A stretch of DNA of 64,000 nt, from positions 1 to 64,000 of the forward strand of contig JAZKYU010000056.1 in assembly GCA_045612305.1 (NCBI GenBank). Direction: 5' to 3'. The position numbers and the translations under genes are program-made. The DNA is from HGM04593 sp045612305 (GTDB taxonomy: Bacteria > Bacteroidota > Bacteroidia > Bacteroidales > Bacteroidaceae). A model generated the notes under the pieces. The model was not told the origin of the DNA, did no database searches, and saw only the letters and a list, made by a program, of their open reading frames with translations. How positions within the stretch are numbered: the first letter of the stretch is position 1; each line of letters opens with the position of its first letter. Positions 50,364 through 58,990 of the stretch are shown here, in pieces.

Positions 50364-50747
50364 ATGATAAAGTCGCTCCTTCTTGTGGGTTTAGGCAGTT
50401 GTTTGGGTGGAGTACTGCGTTACTCCATTTCAACCTTTGTGAAAAACAGCGCCGGCGGTGTGTTCCCCTGGGGCACGCTTGCGGTAAACCTTATAGGCTG
50501 TTTCTTGTTTGGCGTGGTGTGCGCGCTCTTTGCAAAATATCCTGTGCAGAACAGCGGCTTGTATCTCTTGCTCACAACGGGTGTGTTGGGTGGCTTTACC
50601 ACCTTCTCGGCCTTCGCCCACGAGTCTGTGGGCTTGCTGCAGAGCGGCAACGTGGCAAGTTTTTTCTGTTATGTGGGTGTTAGTGTTGTGGCTGGCTTGC
50701 TGCTTGTTGCAACCGGTTATTCTTTGGTTGGTTATCTGGCAAAATAG
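50364..50747 (+). CDS. crcB: Fluoride channel CrcB/Fluc
   Basis: The 127-residue protein has four membrane helices and the Fluc signatures GGVLRYSISTF (about 12-22), GTLAVNLIGCFLFG (about 37-50, with the pore Asn) and TTGVLGGFTTFSAFAHE (about 71-87), which includes the phenylalanine box and the central Na+ site region. Two such chains form the fluoride exporter. The radical SAM gene begins 12 bases later on the same strand, so the two are probably read together. Confidence 0.94.
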   Translation: MIKSLLLVGLGSCLGGVLRYSISTFVKNSAGGVFPWGTLAVNLIGCFLFGVVCALFAKYPVQNSGLYLLLTTGVLGGFTTFSAFAHESVGLLQSGNVASFFCYVGVSVVAGLLLVATGYSLVGYLAK

Positions 50748-50758
50748 CACAAAGAACT

Positions 50759-51688
50759 ATGGATAGCAAAGAACGTTTCTACTACAACGACTTTTCGGGT
50801 TTTCTGCAACAGTACTTTCCCTTCAAGGTGCAGAAGATAACCCTCGATGGTGGTTTCTCGTGCCCCAACCGCGACGGCTCCAAGGGGCACGGCGGTTGCA
50901 CTTACTGCAACAACCAAACGTTTAACCCTGCTTACTGCCACAGAAACAAACCCGTAGCCGAGCAGATGCGCGAGGGTATCGCTTTCTTCTCGCACAAATA
51001 TCCGCAGATGCGCTATCTTGCATATTTTCAGGCCTATACAAATACTTATGCTTCGCTCCAAGTGTTGCAGCAACGCTACCAAGAGGCACTCTCGGTAGAG
51101 GGGTGCGTGGGGCTTGTTATAGGCACTCGCCCCGACTGTATGCCCACCGAACTGCTCGATTATCTTCAGGAGCTCGCACGCCACACCTTTGTGCTTGTGG
51201 AGTATGGCATAGAGAGCTGCAACGACACAACCCTCTTGCGCATAAACCGCGGGCACGACTACGCTGCGGCTGTCGATGCAGTGCAACGCACCGCCGCGCG
51301 CGGCCTTCTTGTTGGGGCACACATCATTCTTGGTCTGCCAGGTGAGGATAGGGAAGAGATAATGCGTCAAGCGGTGGAGCTGTCGCGTCTCCCGCTCACA
51401 ACTCTCAAGATGCACCAACTGCAACTCATCCGTGGCACCCGTATGGCCGAAGAGTATACCCTTTGCCCCCAAGATTTTCATCTTTTTGCTCTCGACGATT
51501 ATGTGGAGACTGTGGTCGATTATGTGGAACGCTTGCGCCCCTCTCTTGTGCTCGAGCGCTTCGCCTCGCAGTCGCCCAAAGAGCTTCTTCTCGCTCCCGA
51601 TTGGGGCCTTAAAAACCACGAACTTGTTGCAAAAGTTAAGCGCCGTATGCGTGAGCGAGGCACCTGGCAGGGTAGGCTGTATAAATAA
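50759..51688 (+). CDS. Radical SAM protein, YhcC/TIGR01212 family
   Basis: The 309-residue protein begins with the conserved KITLDGGFSCPNRDGSKGHGGCTYCNN (about 23-49). Its Cys spacing, C-x12-C-x2-C, is the wide cluster motif of this family, which differs from the usual CxxxCxxC. Further conserved parts are YFQAYTNTYA (about 86-95), GTRPDCM, EYGIES and HIILGLPGED. The enzyme should bind a 4Fe4S cluster and S-adenosylmethionine; its reaction is not known to me. A perfect palindrome overlaps its stop codon. Confidence 0.92.
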   Translation: MDSKERFYYNDFSGFLQQYFPFKVQKITLDGGFSCPNRDGSKGHGGCTYCNNQTFNPAYCHRNKPVAEQMREGIAFFSHKYPQMRYLAYFQAYTNTYASLQVLQQRYQEALSVEGCVGLVIGTRPDCMPTELLDYLQELARHTFVLVEYGIESCNDTTLLRINRGHDYAAAVDAVQRTAARGLLVGAHIILGLPGEDREEIMRQAVELSRLPLTTLKMHQLQLIRGTRMAEEYTLCPQDFHLFALDDYVETVVDYVERLRPSLVLERFASQSPKELLLAPDWGLKNHELVAKVKRRMRERGTWQGRLYK

Positions 51689-51722
51689 ATAGGTCGAAGC
51701 AATTGCTTCGACCTATTTATTT
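51683..51722. terminator. 40-nt perfect palindrome, bidirectional terminator
   Basis: Two exactly complementary 20-base arms meet between 51702 and 51703 (centre GGTCGAAGCAATTGCTTC...). The left arm includes the stop codon of the radical SAM gene, and T-rich sequence follows on the right. Confidence 0.9.
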
Positions 51723-51866
51723 TATTTATAAAGTTTTTATTCTCTATTTATCTTCTTTGGCTTTGCATAAAGCTGAATATGAACTATTAGAGCGAAAAAC
51801 TAAAATTCCTAATACAATTAATAATAATTGTTTTCATAGTTGTATAATTTGTATAGTTAGCGTTAT

Positions 51867-54356
51867 TTAATATGAAAGCAACTCGCAGTTGACAAAATTA
51901 AGTGCACTACCAAACCAACTTGTTCCATCAAAGTAGCCACGAACCTTAACTTGTGCAGGAAGAGAAAGGTCGGCAAAAGAAACATCATTTGTATATAAAT
52001 TAGCATCAACTAATTCTTTGTTACCAAAAAACCACGAACCATATTCATTTTCACAGATCAATCTATATTTATATGATGACGAGAGCTCTATTTTGTTTAT
52101 TGTAACATAGAAAGAATACAACGTTCCTTTATGTCTTTCTTCTTTAGCTTCATTCTTGCAATCATTATAAAGATCTAATAGTGAGATATTTTTAGGTATC
52201 ATTTGTGGTATAGGTTCATGTTGTACTATTAGGTCTTTAATAACATTAATATAATGCGAAGTCATTTTAGATGTTCCAATGTGGCTAATTGGAATATCTT
52301 TGCCATCTATTTCAATTAAGGTTTTTTGCTTTTTTATATTACCTTTTTTGTCAAGAAATAGGGTATATGAAAAATCAGGGATACCACCGCCGCGATTAAA
52401 ATAACAGCACGCATTGGCATCGTAATTATCTAATGTGTTATAGAAGCCTGGTAATTCCCAAAGAGTCTCACCGCGTTCGTAAATATATGGGTTAATGTCA
52501 TCTTCATCTTTACCTAAACCATCCACCTCATATAAAATGCCGGGAAAATCAATGTTTGTTATATAATCAGAGCTACCAACTGTGAATGCAACACACTTGT
52601 TCTTGCAAAAGATCTCTTCTTTGTTAAGTTTTCCATATGGCGACAACGTATCTTTTTCCTGCTTGTATCTCAAGACCTCATTAGTGCTTTCTAACCATTG
52701 TTTTACTACCACAAATTCTCCACTTTCCTTGTAAATAAGTTCGTTCTCGGTTTTTGAGGAATAATACTTTTCACAATATATGCTATCTCCATCAAGATAA
52801 ACAATGTAGGGAGTTGTTGCCTGTAATCCAGAATATAGCACCTTCCCGTTTTTAATGCTCTTAATTCTTATATCCGCTCTTAATTTCCAATTGAGTTTAT
52901 TACATTCTTGAAATGCTAAATTCCCAATATTTGCAATAGAATCGGAGAGGTTTATTTGTACGAGGTTTGAGCACCCGTCAAAAGCATTGTTTTTAATTTC
53001 TCGAACAGTTGTCGGGAGTTCAACTTTTTTCAAGTTTTTACACCCTTTAAACATCGCTTCGCTGATAATTGTAACCCCATTAGGAATTTTAATAGATTCG
53101 ATTTTTTCACAACCGCTAAAAGCATAGTCTCCAATGTTGGTAATAGTATCAGGCAGTTCTATTTGTACGAGATTTGAACAACCTGAAAAAGTACCCTCTT
53201 TGATTTCGTTTATTGTATTAGGCAATACAATTTCTGTAAGATTAACGCAACTATCAAATGCGTGTTTTCCTATACTGGTTAAACTACAAGGTAATTCTAT
53301 GCTTTTCATCGAAGTACAATATCTAAAAGCATAATTTCCTATTTTATTAAGGTTTTCGTGTAATTTTACTTCTCTCAGGCTATCACATCCAGCAAAAAGG
53401 CTATTGGGTAATTCTGTTATTGTTGATGATGTTTCCACATATTTGATGTTTTTGGAAGAAGCAAAAACCCCATCAGGTATCTTATTGCACCCTTCTTTAA
53501 TTATAACACTATCGGGCATTTCGTCGCCCTTATATCCTAACAATAAATTGTTATAGTATACAAGCCCGTTGGGCTGTTTTTCGTACCATTTTGTCCCCAC
53601 AAAAGCATCTTTCGCAATAAAACTTATGCTATTGGGGTTAGAAATTGTTATATCTTTCAAAGATGCAATATCATGGAAATATGTTCCTATTTTCCCGCAT
53701 TCTATGGTTGCACTTTTAAGATTGCTGCATCCCTTAAAGGCCTTGTCGCTGATGTTGCTACAATTGGAGGGAAGTGTTATGCTATGCAAACTCAAGCAAG
53801 CCTCAAAAGCAAGATACTCAATACTTGTTAAACTTTTTGGTAGAATTATGCTATCTAGTCTTGAACAGCCCGAAAAAGCGGCAGCTTTAATCTCTTTAAG
53901 GCCTTCCGGGAGAATAACCTTTTTAAGATTTGTACAATTATCGAACAAATAATATTCTAAATTCTTTACCTTGGGAGGTATTTTAAATTCAAACAAGCCT
54001 CTACAACCTTTAAAAGCGTTCCTTCCGATGCTTTGAATATTTTCAGGGAGTTCTATGTGTTGCAAATTTACACACCCCTCAAATGCATATGCTTCTATAT
54101 TATTAATGCAACTTGGTATTTTAACGCTTCTCAAAGATCTTTCGTTCCTAAAAAAATCTTTGAGGGTGGTTGTGCCTTTTTTCAATTCAATAGCATAGCA
54201 ACCTTTAAACAGAGAGTATGATTCCCTTTCAATATCTGGAGAAGAAATATAAATTTTCCCTCCATATGTTTCGTAATACAGTGTTCGATCTTTATCATAA
54301 CAAGATGTAAAAAACAATGCAATAAGAATGAGTTGCAATAATAATTTACTTTTCAT
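51867..54356 (-). CDS. BspA-like leucine-rich repeat lipoprotein, AT-rich
   Basis: The ATG at 54356 is preferred to one 18 bases earlier because GGGAGG lies before it and the signal peptide begins there. The 829-residue protein has a lipobox (LIALFFTSC, Cys at about 19). Residues about 60-475 hold BspA-type repeats of 23 residues with the pattern FxGCxxLxxIxLPxxxxxIxxxAF. The rest is a unique region of about 350 residues ending in a beta-rich segment (SSSYKYRLICENEYGSWFFGN...) that may be an OB fold. It is probably surface-exposed and adhesive or regulatory. The gene is clearly more AT-rich than its neighbours. Confidence 0.85.
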   Translation of the reverse strand: MKSKLLLQLILIALFFTSCYDKDRTLYYETYGGKIYISSPDIERESYSLFKGCYAIELKKGTTTLKDFFRNERSLRSVKIPSCINNIEAYAFEGCVNLQHIELPENIQSIGRNAFKGCRGLFEFKIPPKVKNLEYYLFDNCTNLKKVILPEGLKEIKAAAFSGCSRLDSIILPKSLTSIEYLAFEACLSLHSITLPSNCSNISDKAFKGCSNLKSATIECGKIGTYFHDIASLKDITISNPNSISFIAKDAFVGTKWYEKQPNGLVYYNNLLLGYKGDEMPDSVIIKEGCNKIPDGVFASSKNIKYVETSSTITELPNSLFAGCDSLREVKLHENLNKIGNYAFRYCTSMKSIELPCSLTSIGKHAFDSCVNLTEIVLPNTINEIKEGTFSGCSNLVQIELPDTITNIGDYAFSGCEKIESIKIPNGVTIISEAMFKGCKNLKKVELPTTVREIKNNAFDGCSNLVQINLSDSIANIGNLAFQECNKLNWKLRADIRIKSIKNGKVLYSGLQATTPYIVYLDGDSIYCEKYYSSKTENELIYKESGEFVVVKQWLESTNEVLRYKQEKDTLSPYGKLNKEEIFCKNKCVAFTVGSSDYITNIDFPGILYEVDGLGKDEDDINPYIYERGETLWELPGFYNTLDNYDANACCYFNRGGGIPDFSYTLFLDKKGNIKKQKTLIEIDGKDIPISHIGTSKMTSHYINVIKDLIVQHEPIPQMIPKNISLLDLYNDCKNEAKEERHKGTLYSFYVTINKIELSSSYKYRLICENEYGSWFFGNKELVDANLYTNDVSFADLSLPAQVKVRGYFDGTSWFGSALNFVNCELLSY

Positions 54357-54451
54357 AGCATTTCCTCCCGCCACCGCAAGCCTCCGAACTATGGCAATTT
54401 TATAATAGTGTATAAAAACAAGAAAGACGTGAGACTTGTCGCCTTACGTCC

Positions 54452-54601
54452 ATGAACTGCGGCATCGCCAAACGCCTTGACCAAATGAACTATGAAGAAA
54501 CAATATTCCCACGCCGTGATATATACGTGGGCGACACGCAGAACGCGCGTAACCAGCATATACACAGAATGAGCATTGATTGCTTCGGTCCTTGGTCTTA
54601 A
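54452..54601 (+). pseudogene. Small 49-codon ORF, possible gene remnant
   Basis: Between the AT-rich lipoprotein gene and the PspC operon a short frame reads MNCGIAKRLDQMNYEETIFP and ends in RMSIDCFGPWS. Its base composition is richer in G and C than the lipoprotein gene. It has no evident ribosome site or promoter, and I do not recognise it; it may be the tail of a gene cut when the lipoprotein gene arrived. The frame is open for twelve further codons upstream. The remainder of 54375-54767 shows no gene. Confidence 0.3.
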
Positions 54602-54767
54602 AATTTGGCGAATTTCAGTTCGGACTTAAAACAAAATGCTTTCTTGCGCTCGTGAATTTCTCCTCGCGAGCGTAGCAAAAATACACATTATTTTATAATC
54701 AAAGCCTTGTTTTGGGAATTTATTATTCTTTCTTTTAAAAAAAGTGTGCTTCCCTTTTTGAATAATA

Positions 54768-54815
54768 CAAAAAACCTCCGCGCAAGCTCTGTTTTTGTTT
54801 GTGGCTTGGCGGAGG
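54768..54815 (-). terminator. Terminator of the PadR-PspC operon
   Basis: CCTCCGC and GCAAGC pair with GCTTG and GCGGAGG around a 16-base loop; on the minus strand the stem is followed by six T residues. Confidence 0.85.
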
Positions 54816-54840
54816 GGCGTTATGAGTCTCTTTCTATTCT

Positions 54841-56658
54841 CTATTCTGCAACGGTGTAGTCGACATCTATAATGTTTTGCGCGTTTTTTATTATGCTGTC
54901 CGACTGTATCATAATATGTTTCACGCCGTTCATCGTCTGCTTCACCTTGTCGTGGTCGATGGTTATTTGTGCGTTGAGGTTTACGGTGTCTTTTTGCCCG
55001 TTGTTTCTTATGCTGGTTGCTTGCACCGGGGTTTGCAACCCTTTTATGTGGGTGAAGGTTGATGAGGGTGCAATCTCCAGCCCGTCGTTTTGCTCGTTAC
55101 CACCAACAAGCAGCGAGGGGGTGCGCTGGTCGCCGTAGAAGAATATTGCAAAGGTTTGCAAGCCTCTCTCTGTTGCGTTGCCGAAGTTTAAGCCGTCGAC
55201 CTCGTTTGTGTGCTCTATTTTAAAGGCGTCGGTGTACTTGGTGGTTTTGCTGTGTCTTGTTCCCTCGAGCAGGTTGTGTTCCTCGTCTATGTATATGGTG
55301 TTGCTTTCGCTGTCGTAGATAAAGTAGAGAGCCCCGTGCAGAATATCGGTGTTGAGCGTGTAGTGCACATCGCAGTTTCTTGAGGCTATCGCTTGCTCAT
55401 CGTTTGCGCGAGAGTAGAGGTAGATGTTATACTCTCCCTCGTCGTTGTGTTCTGCCTCTATGATGAAGGGTAGTGTGCTATCGTCCCAAAGGCTGGCAAA
55501 GTGTTTGTTTGAGGGGCTCTCTATAGGGTTGTTGATGTAAAAGGTTCCTGCAGTGCTTGTGTAGCCACCCACAAAGATGTTGCTTGCGATGTTGTCGAGC
55601 GAGGTGAGGTTTTGAATCTCTGTCGTTATTATCTGCTCGAGGTTTTTGTAGCCGCCGTGCTGCTCTATAGTGCGGTGTAGCGACAAGCCTGCAACTATTG
55701 TGGAAACTACAAGCAGGATAATGAGGGTTGCTTTTGCCCACCTTTTCATAGGCTTGCACACACGGAATTTTTTAAGTATCCAGTATATGATGGCAAAGAG
55801 TATGATGGCCGCAACCAACACAAAGCATATAAACAGCACTATTTGGGGCAGAGCTAAAAAGCCTGTAAAGTTCCCCGAGAAAAGTATGCCAAAGAAGCAT
55901 ATAGGCACAATAATTATTGCTAACAGCAATATGCCGAAGGGCATTATAAAAAGAGCTACAAGTGTGTAGAAAGCAAGCTTCACCAGTGATGCGAGGCAAC
56001 CGCCGGCAGGGGGCAAGGCCAGCTCTTGCACAGTGCGCTCGTAGTTCTCTTTCCACTCGGCTTTTTGGCTCTCTTCGCTTCCTTTTGTGTTCACGCGGCA
56101 TAAGCGGGTGTAGTCTATGATGCTTGTTGCCTTGGGGAACACTATCCACATAACTATGTATGTGAGGAGAACGAAACTTCCCACGGGCTCTACTATAAAA
56201 AGCAACAGGGTGAGTATGCGTAGCAGGGCCACGTTTGTGCCTAGGTATGCTGCAAGGCCCGATATTACGCCGGCTATGTAGCCGTTGTGTGGGCTACGGA
56301 AGAGTTTGCGCCCCAGGAGCATAGCACGGTACCAGGGCTCGTTGCTCTCGTCTTTTGGGGGCTCGGGCTCTTGTTCCTTGTCTGTCTCTTGCGAGGTTGT
56401 TTCTTGCGTGGGCTCCACCTGTATGCCTATGCTTTTTATGGCTTCTTCTATTAACTTGGCGTCTACGATGCCTCTTTCTCCAGCCTTGTTGCTGCATATG
56501 TCGGCTATGCGGCTCTCCACATCGGCAACTTTTAAATCCTCGCCGTTGTCGTTGTATAGCTCTTTTATGCGTGCAGTGTAGTTCTCGAGCATATTAAGCG
56601 CGTCGTTTTCAAAATAGAAATTGCGGCCGCCTATCTCAATTTGGGTTATCTTTTTCAT
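54841..56658 (-). CDS. PspC-domain membrane protein, long form
   Basis: The 605-residue protein starts with the same module as its upstream neighbour (QIEIGGRNFYFENDALNMLENYTARI, about 6-31; helical to about 80). A PspC domain follows at about 115-175 (KLFRSPHNGYIAGVISGLAAYLGTNVALLRILTLLLFI). Several further membrane helices lie at about 220-320, and a beta-rich domain of about 270 residues closes the protein with TFTHIKGLQTPVQATSIRNN. PspC-domain proteins take part in envelope stress sensing. It is the last gene of a PadR-controlled operon, 12 bases after the shorter PspC gene. Confidence 0.83.
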   Translation of the reverse strand: MKKITQIEIGGRNFYFENDALNMLENYTARIKELYNDNGEDLKVADVESRIADICSNKAGERGIVDAKLIEEAIKSIGIQVEPTQETTSQETDKEQEPEPPKDESNEPWYRAMLLGRKLFRSPHNGYIAGVISGLAAYLGTNVALLRILTLLLFIVEPVGSFVLLTYIVMWIVFPKATSIIDYTRLCRVNTKGSEESQKAEWKENYERTVQELALPPAGGCLASLVKLAFYTLVALFIMPFGILLLAIIIVPICFFGILFSGNFTGFLALPQIVLFICFVLVAAIILFAIIYWILKKFRVCKPMKRWAKATLIILLVVSTIVAGLSLHRTIEQHGGYKNLEQIITTEIQNLTSLDNIASNIFVGGYTSTAGTFYINNPIESPSNKHFASLWDDSTLPFIIEAEHNDEGEYNIYLYSRANDEQAIASRNCDVHYTLNTDILHGALYFIYDSESNTIYIDEEHNLLEGTRHSKTTKYTDAFKIEHTNEVDGLNFGNATERGLQTFAIFFYGDQRTPSLLVGGNEQNDGLEIAPSSTFTHIKGLQTPVQATSIRNNGQKDTVNLNAQITIDHDKVKQTMNGVKHIMIQSDSIIKNAQNIIDVDYTVAE

Positions 56659-56670
56659 ACTTCTTTTTGT

Positions 56671-57621
56671 TTAGTGAAGGGCTGTCATCATCATCACAAA
56701 TATTGCAAACAGGGCAAACGCAACGATAGCGACGAGCAGTATAGTTTTTATTGTTCGTGGTATGCTTGTTTTTTGCACAAAGAAACCTGCCAAAAAGATA
56801 CATAGTAGTATTATGGTGCCATTTATCATAATTTCGCTCCCTTGTGTGCAACCGTTTAAAAACAGGCCGGTGCGTGGGGTAAAATATGCTACGCTCAAGA
56901 GCAAGGAGGCTACGATGCTTATAATTGCTATTATTACAAAGCGGGTGACGTTGTTCTTCTCTTTGCTCGCCGTGGCAATGGTTGTTGTCTCTTTGTCGTT
57001 TGTAATTTTTTCGGCAATCTTTTCGGGGGTAGGCTCAATGCCTTGCATCCTCAATTTTTCCGAAGTGTTGCCCGCTGTGGGGGCTATGCACCACACAACA
57101 AAGTAGGCTATTATGCCCACAAATCCTGTGGTTATTATAGCAACCAAGGCTATTATGCGCAGTATGGTAACATCTATCTTTAAGTATGCTGCAAGGCCCG
57201 ATATGACACCACCAGCCATGCGGTCTTCGGTGTCGAGGTAGTACTTTTTGTTTAGATGCAGTTTGTCGAATATATTTTCGCTTTTCTTGTTTGCTTCCTC
57301 TTTTTCTTCGCTTTTTTCTTTTGTTGTGTGGCCGTCTTCAAGTTCCTCGCTATCTTCGTCTATCATAGCTTCGGGCTTGCCTATACGGTTTATCATCTCG
57401 TTTACAAGTTCTTGTTCTATAATCTCGCCGTGGCTCTGCGCAAGGCGTCTTTCGCATAACTCGCTTATGCGTGCTTCTATGTCGGCGGTTATGTCGTCGG
57501 CGCTCTCGTGCCCCTTGAAGGTGCTTGCTATGCTGCTCAAGTAGTCGTCGAGGCTGTTGTATGCCTCCTCTGTTATGAGAAAGGCGCGCCCTCCGAGGTT
57601 TATGGTTATTGTCTTTTTCAT
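56671..57621 (-). CDS. PspC-domain membrane protein, short form
   Basis: The frame is open far upstream through the PadR gene, but the ATG at 57621 matches the start of its paralogue and gives 316 residues. The N-terminal module (KKTITINLGGRAFLITEEAYNSLDDYL, about 2-28) carries helical repeats to about 90 (IEARISELCERR). The PspC domain begins near 130 (KKYYLDTEDRMAGGVISGLAAYLKIDVTILRIIALVAII). Two or three more membrane helices follow at about 225-316. It starts 14 bases after the PadR gene. The arrangement PadR, short PspC, long PspC suggests a regulated membrane-stress unit. Confidence 0.84.
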   Translation of the reverse strand: MKKTITINLGGRAFLITEEAYNSLDDYLSSIASTFKGHESADDITADIEARISELCERRLAQSHGEIIEQELVNEMINRIGKPEAMIDEDSEELEDGHTTKEKSEEKEEANKKSENIFDKLHLNKKYYLDTEDRMAGGVISGLAAYLKIDVTILRIIALVAIITTGFVGIIAYFVVWCIAPTAGNTSEKLRMQGIEPTPEKIAEKITNDKETTTIATASKEKNNVTRFVIIAIISIVASLLLSVAYFTPRTGLFLNGCTQGSEIMINGTIILLCIFLAGFFVQKTSIPRTIKTILLVAIVAFALFAIFVMMMTALH

Positions 57622-57635
57622 ATGTATGTGTTTTT

Positions 57636-57968
57636 TTATTTTTCTATGTTTCTTATGTGTGTTATGGTGCTGGCTAGCAAGTTCCAGCTCTCGTCGAGGG
57701 CGGCAAGTACCTGCTTCCCACTCTCGGTGAGCTTGTAATATTTGCGTGGTGGGCCGTAGGGGCTCTCTTGCCATTCATAGTCGAGTAGCCCCTCCTTGCG
57801 CAAGCGGGTGAGTAGGGGGTAGAGCGTGCCTTCGACCACTATAAGGTTGGCTTTTTCTAGCTCATCTATTATGTCCGACGTGTAGAAGGGCTTGTTGCGC
57901 AGGAGCAGCATTATGCTGTACTCGAGCATCCCTTTACGCATTTGCGATTTTACATTTTCTACGTACAT
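57636..57968 (-). CDS. PadR family transcriptional repressor
   Basis: The ATG at 57968, behind AAAGAAAAG, is preferred to a TTG at 57998 that would lie on the transcription start. The 110-residue protein is a small PadR: KGMLEYSIMLLLRNKPFYTSDIIDELEKANLIVVEGTLYPLLTRLRKEGLLDYEW forms the winged helix (about 13-67), with PYGPPRKYYKLTESGKQVL as wing, and a short C-terminal dimerisation helix. It is the first gene of the PspC operon and probably represses it; repeated TAGTAC elements overlap its own promoter. Confidence 0.92.
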   Translation of the reverse strand: MYVENVKSQMRKGMLEYSIMLLLRNKPFYTSDIIDELEKANLIVVEGTLYPLLTRLRKEGLLDYEWQESPYGPPRKYYKLTESGKQVLAALDESWNLLASTITHIRNIEK

Positions 57969-57995
57969 CTTTTCTTTTTTGTTTATTGTGCGATG

Positions 57996-58026
57996 CAAAT
58001 ATATGAAAGTTTATAGTACCTTGCAA
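57996..58026 (-). promoter_or_regulatory. Promoter of the PadR-PspC operon
   Basis: On the minus strand TTG (58024-58026), a 20-base spacer and TATATTTG (57996-58003) match the Bacteroidetes consensus closely. Confidence 0.75.
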
Positions 58027-58038
58027 TACATAGTACTA
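58012..58038. promoter_or_regulatory. Candidate PadR operator: repeated TAGTAC
   Basis: TATAGTAC (58012-58019) and the palindrome TAGTACTA (58031-58038) flank the -33 element of the promoter, with the TAGTAC cores 17 bases apart. Their position suggests self-repression by the PadR protein. Confidence 0.45.
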
Positions 58039-58087
58039 TTTTTTTAGAATTTTAACAACCGCTATTCTGTTGGTTGTGAGCCTGAAT

Positions 58088-58987
58088 TTATTTAAAGTGA
58101 TATTTTACACTCATCGAGAATGTGGGTGAGGGTGCTAGCTTGAAGCGCGTTTTACTGTCGAAGAGGTCGTGCCAAAAGGCTTTGTGGGAGCGTTCCTGCA
58201 AGCGTGCACGGCGGTAACTCGTGTAACCGACCTGGGCACCAAGTGATATGTGGCGGCCTATGCGATGCGTTACACCAATTGTCGATTTAAAAATATTCTG
58301 CGTGTAGAGTTTGTTGTCTCCATCGACATTTACCACAGCCGAGAAACGCTCAACGGCAAAAGGCGCAAGAGTGAGGCGCGTTCTTTCACTTAACTGCGCA
58401 GCAAGTGTAAGTTCGGGCAACCCGCGCACATTAAGTTCTATACTATACCGTCCGTGGTATTGCCAAGCAAGGAACGGGGTGGGGATCACCACCGGCTCGC
58501 CATAGGCTGTGGTGACAACTGCGCCTATTCCCACATTTAGCCTTTCATTTATTTTGTAGAGGAATATGGTACCTGCAGTGAGAGCTATGCTCTGCAGGCG
58601 TATGTAGTGCGTGGGTGCGTTTAGCGAGGCACCGGCTGTGGCTATAAGGCTCCATCGCTTTGAGATGGGGGCAACATAGGTGAGCATTGCTCCGGTGTTT
58701 AAAATGTCGCTTGGTGTGTGTGTGGCGGCATAGCCTTCATTGTGCAAGCGAGCATACTTTCCGCTAATGGTCGCTGTGAGTGTTTTTATGTTGCCACCGC
58801 AAAGGCTGTCGTGCCACAAGAACAAAGGCACCCTATAACTACCTTTTATATATTGAATACCGCTCTTGCCCACAATGTCGTTGTTGTAGGTCTTGTAATC
58901 ACTTGGTGCTACGAAACTATATTCAATATTCTGCCCCGCAAGAGGCATAGCTATGAGCAGGCAAAGCAGAAGAAGGCTTTTTGGCAT
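58088..58987 (-). CDS. Predicted outer-membrane beta-barrel, DUF6268-like
   Basis: The 299-residue protein has a signal peptide (MPKSLLLLCLLIAMPLAGQ) followed by alternating amphipathic strands (GSYRVPLFLW, LTATISGKYARL, RWSLIATAGASLNAP, RLNVGIGAVVTTAYG, ISLGAQVGYTSYRRA) and ends in FSMSVKYHFK, with the aromatic residue near the C-terminus typical of outer-membrane barrels. It resembles DUF6268; its cargo or role is unknown. It starts three bases after the miaA stop and is the last gene of the lpx operon, which fits an outer-membrane role. Confidence 0.72.
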   Translation of the reverse strand: MPKSLLLLCLLIAMPLAGQNIEYSFVAPSDYKTYNNDIVGKSGIQYIKGSYRVPLFLWHDSLCGGNIKTLTATISGKYARLHNEGYAATHTPSDILNTGAMLTYVAPISKRWSLIATAGASLNAPTHYIRLQSIALTAGTIFLYKINERLNVGIGAVVTTAYGEPVVIPTPFLAWQYHGRYSIELNVRGLPELTLAAQLSERTRLTLAPFAVERFSAVVNVDGDNKLYTQNIFKSTIGVTHRIGRHISLGAQVGYTSYRRARLQERSHKAFWHDLFDSKTRFKLAPSPTFSMSVKYHFK

Positions 58988-58990
58988 AAT

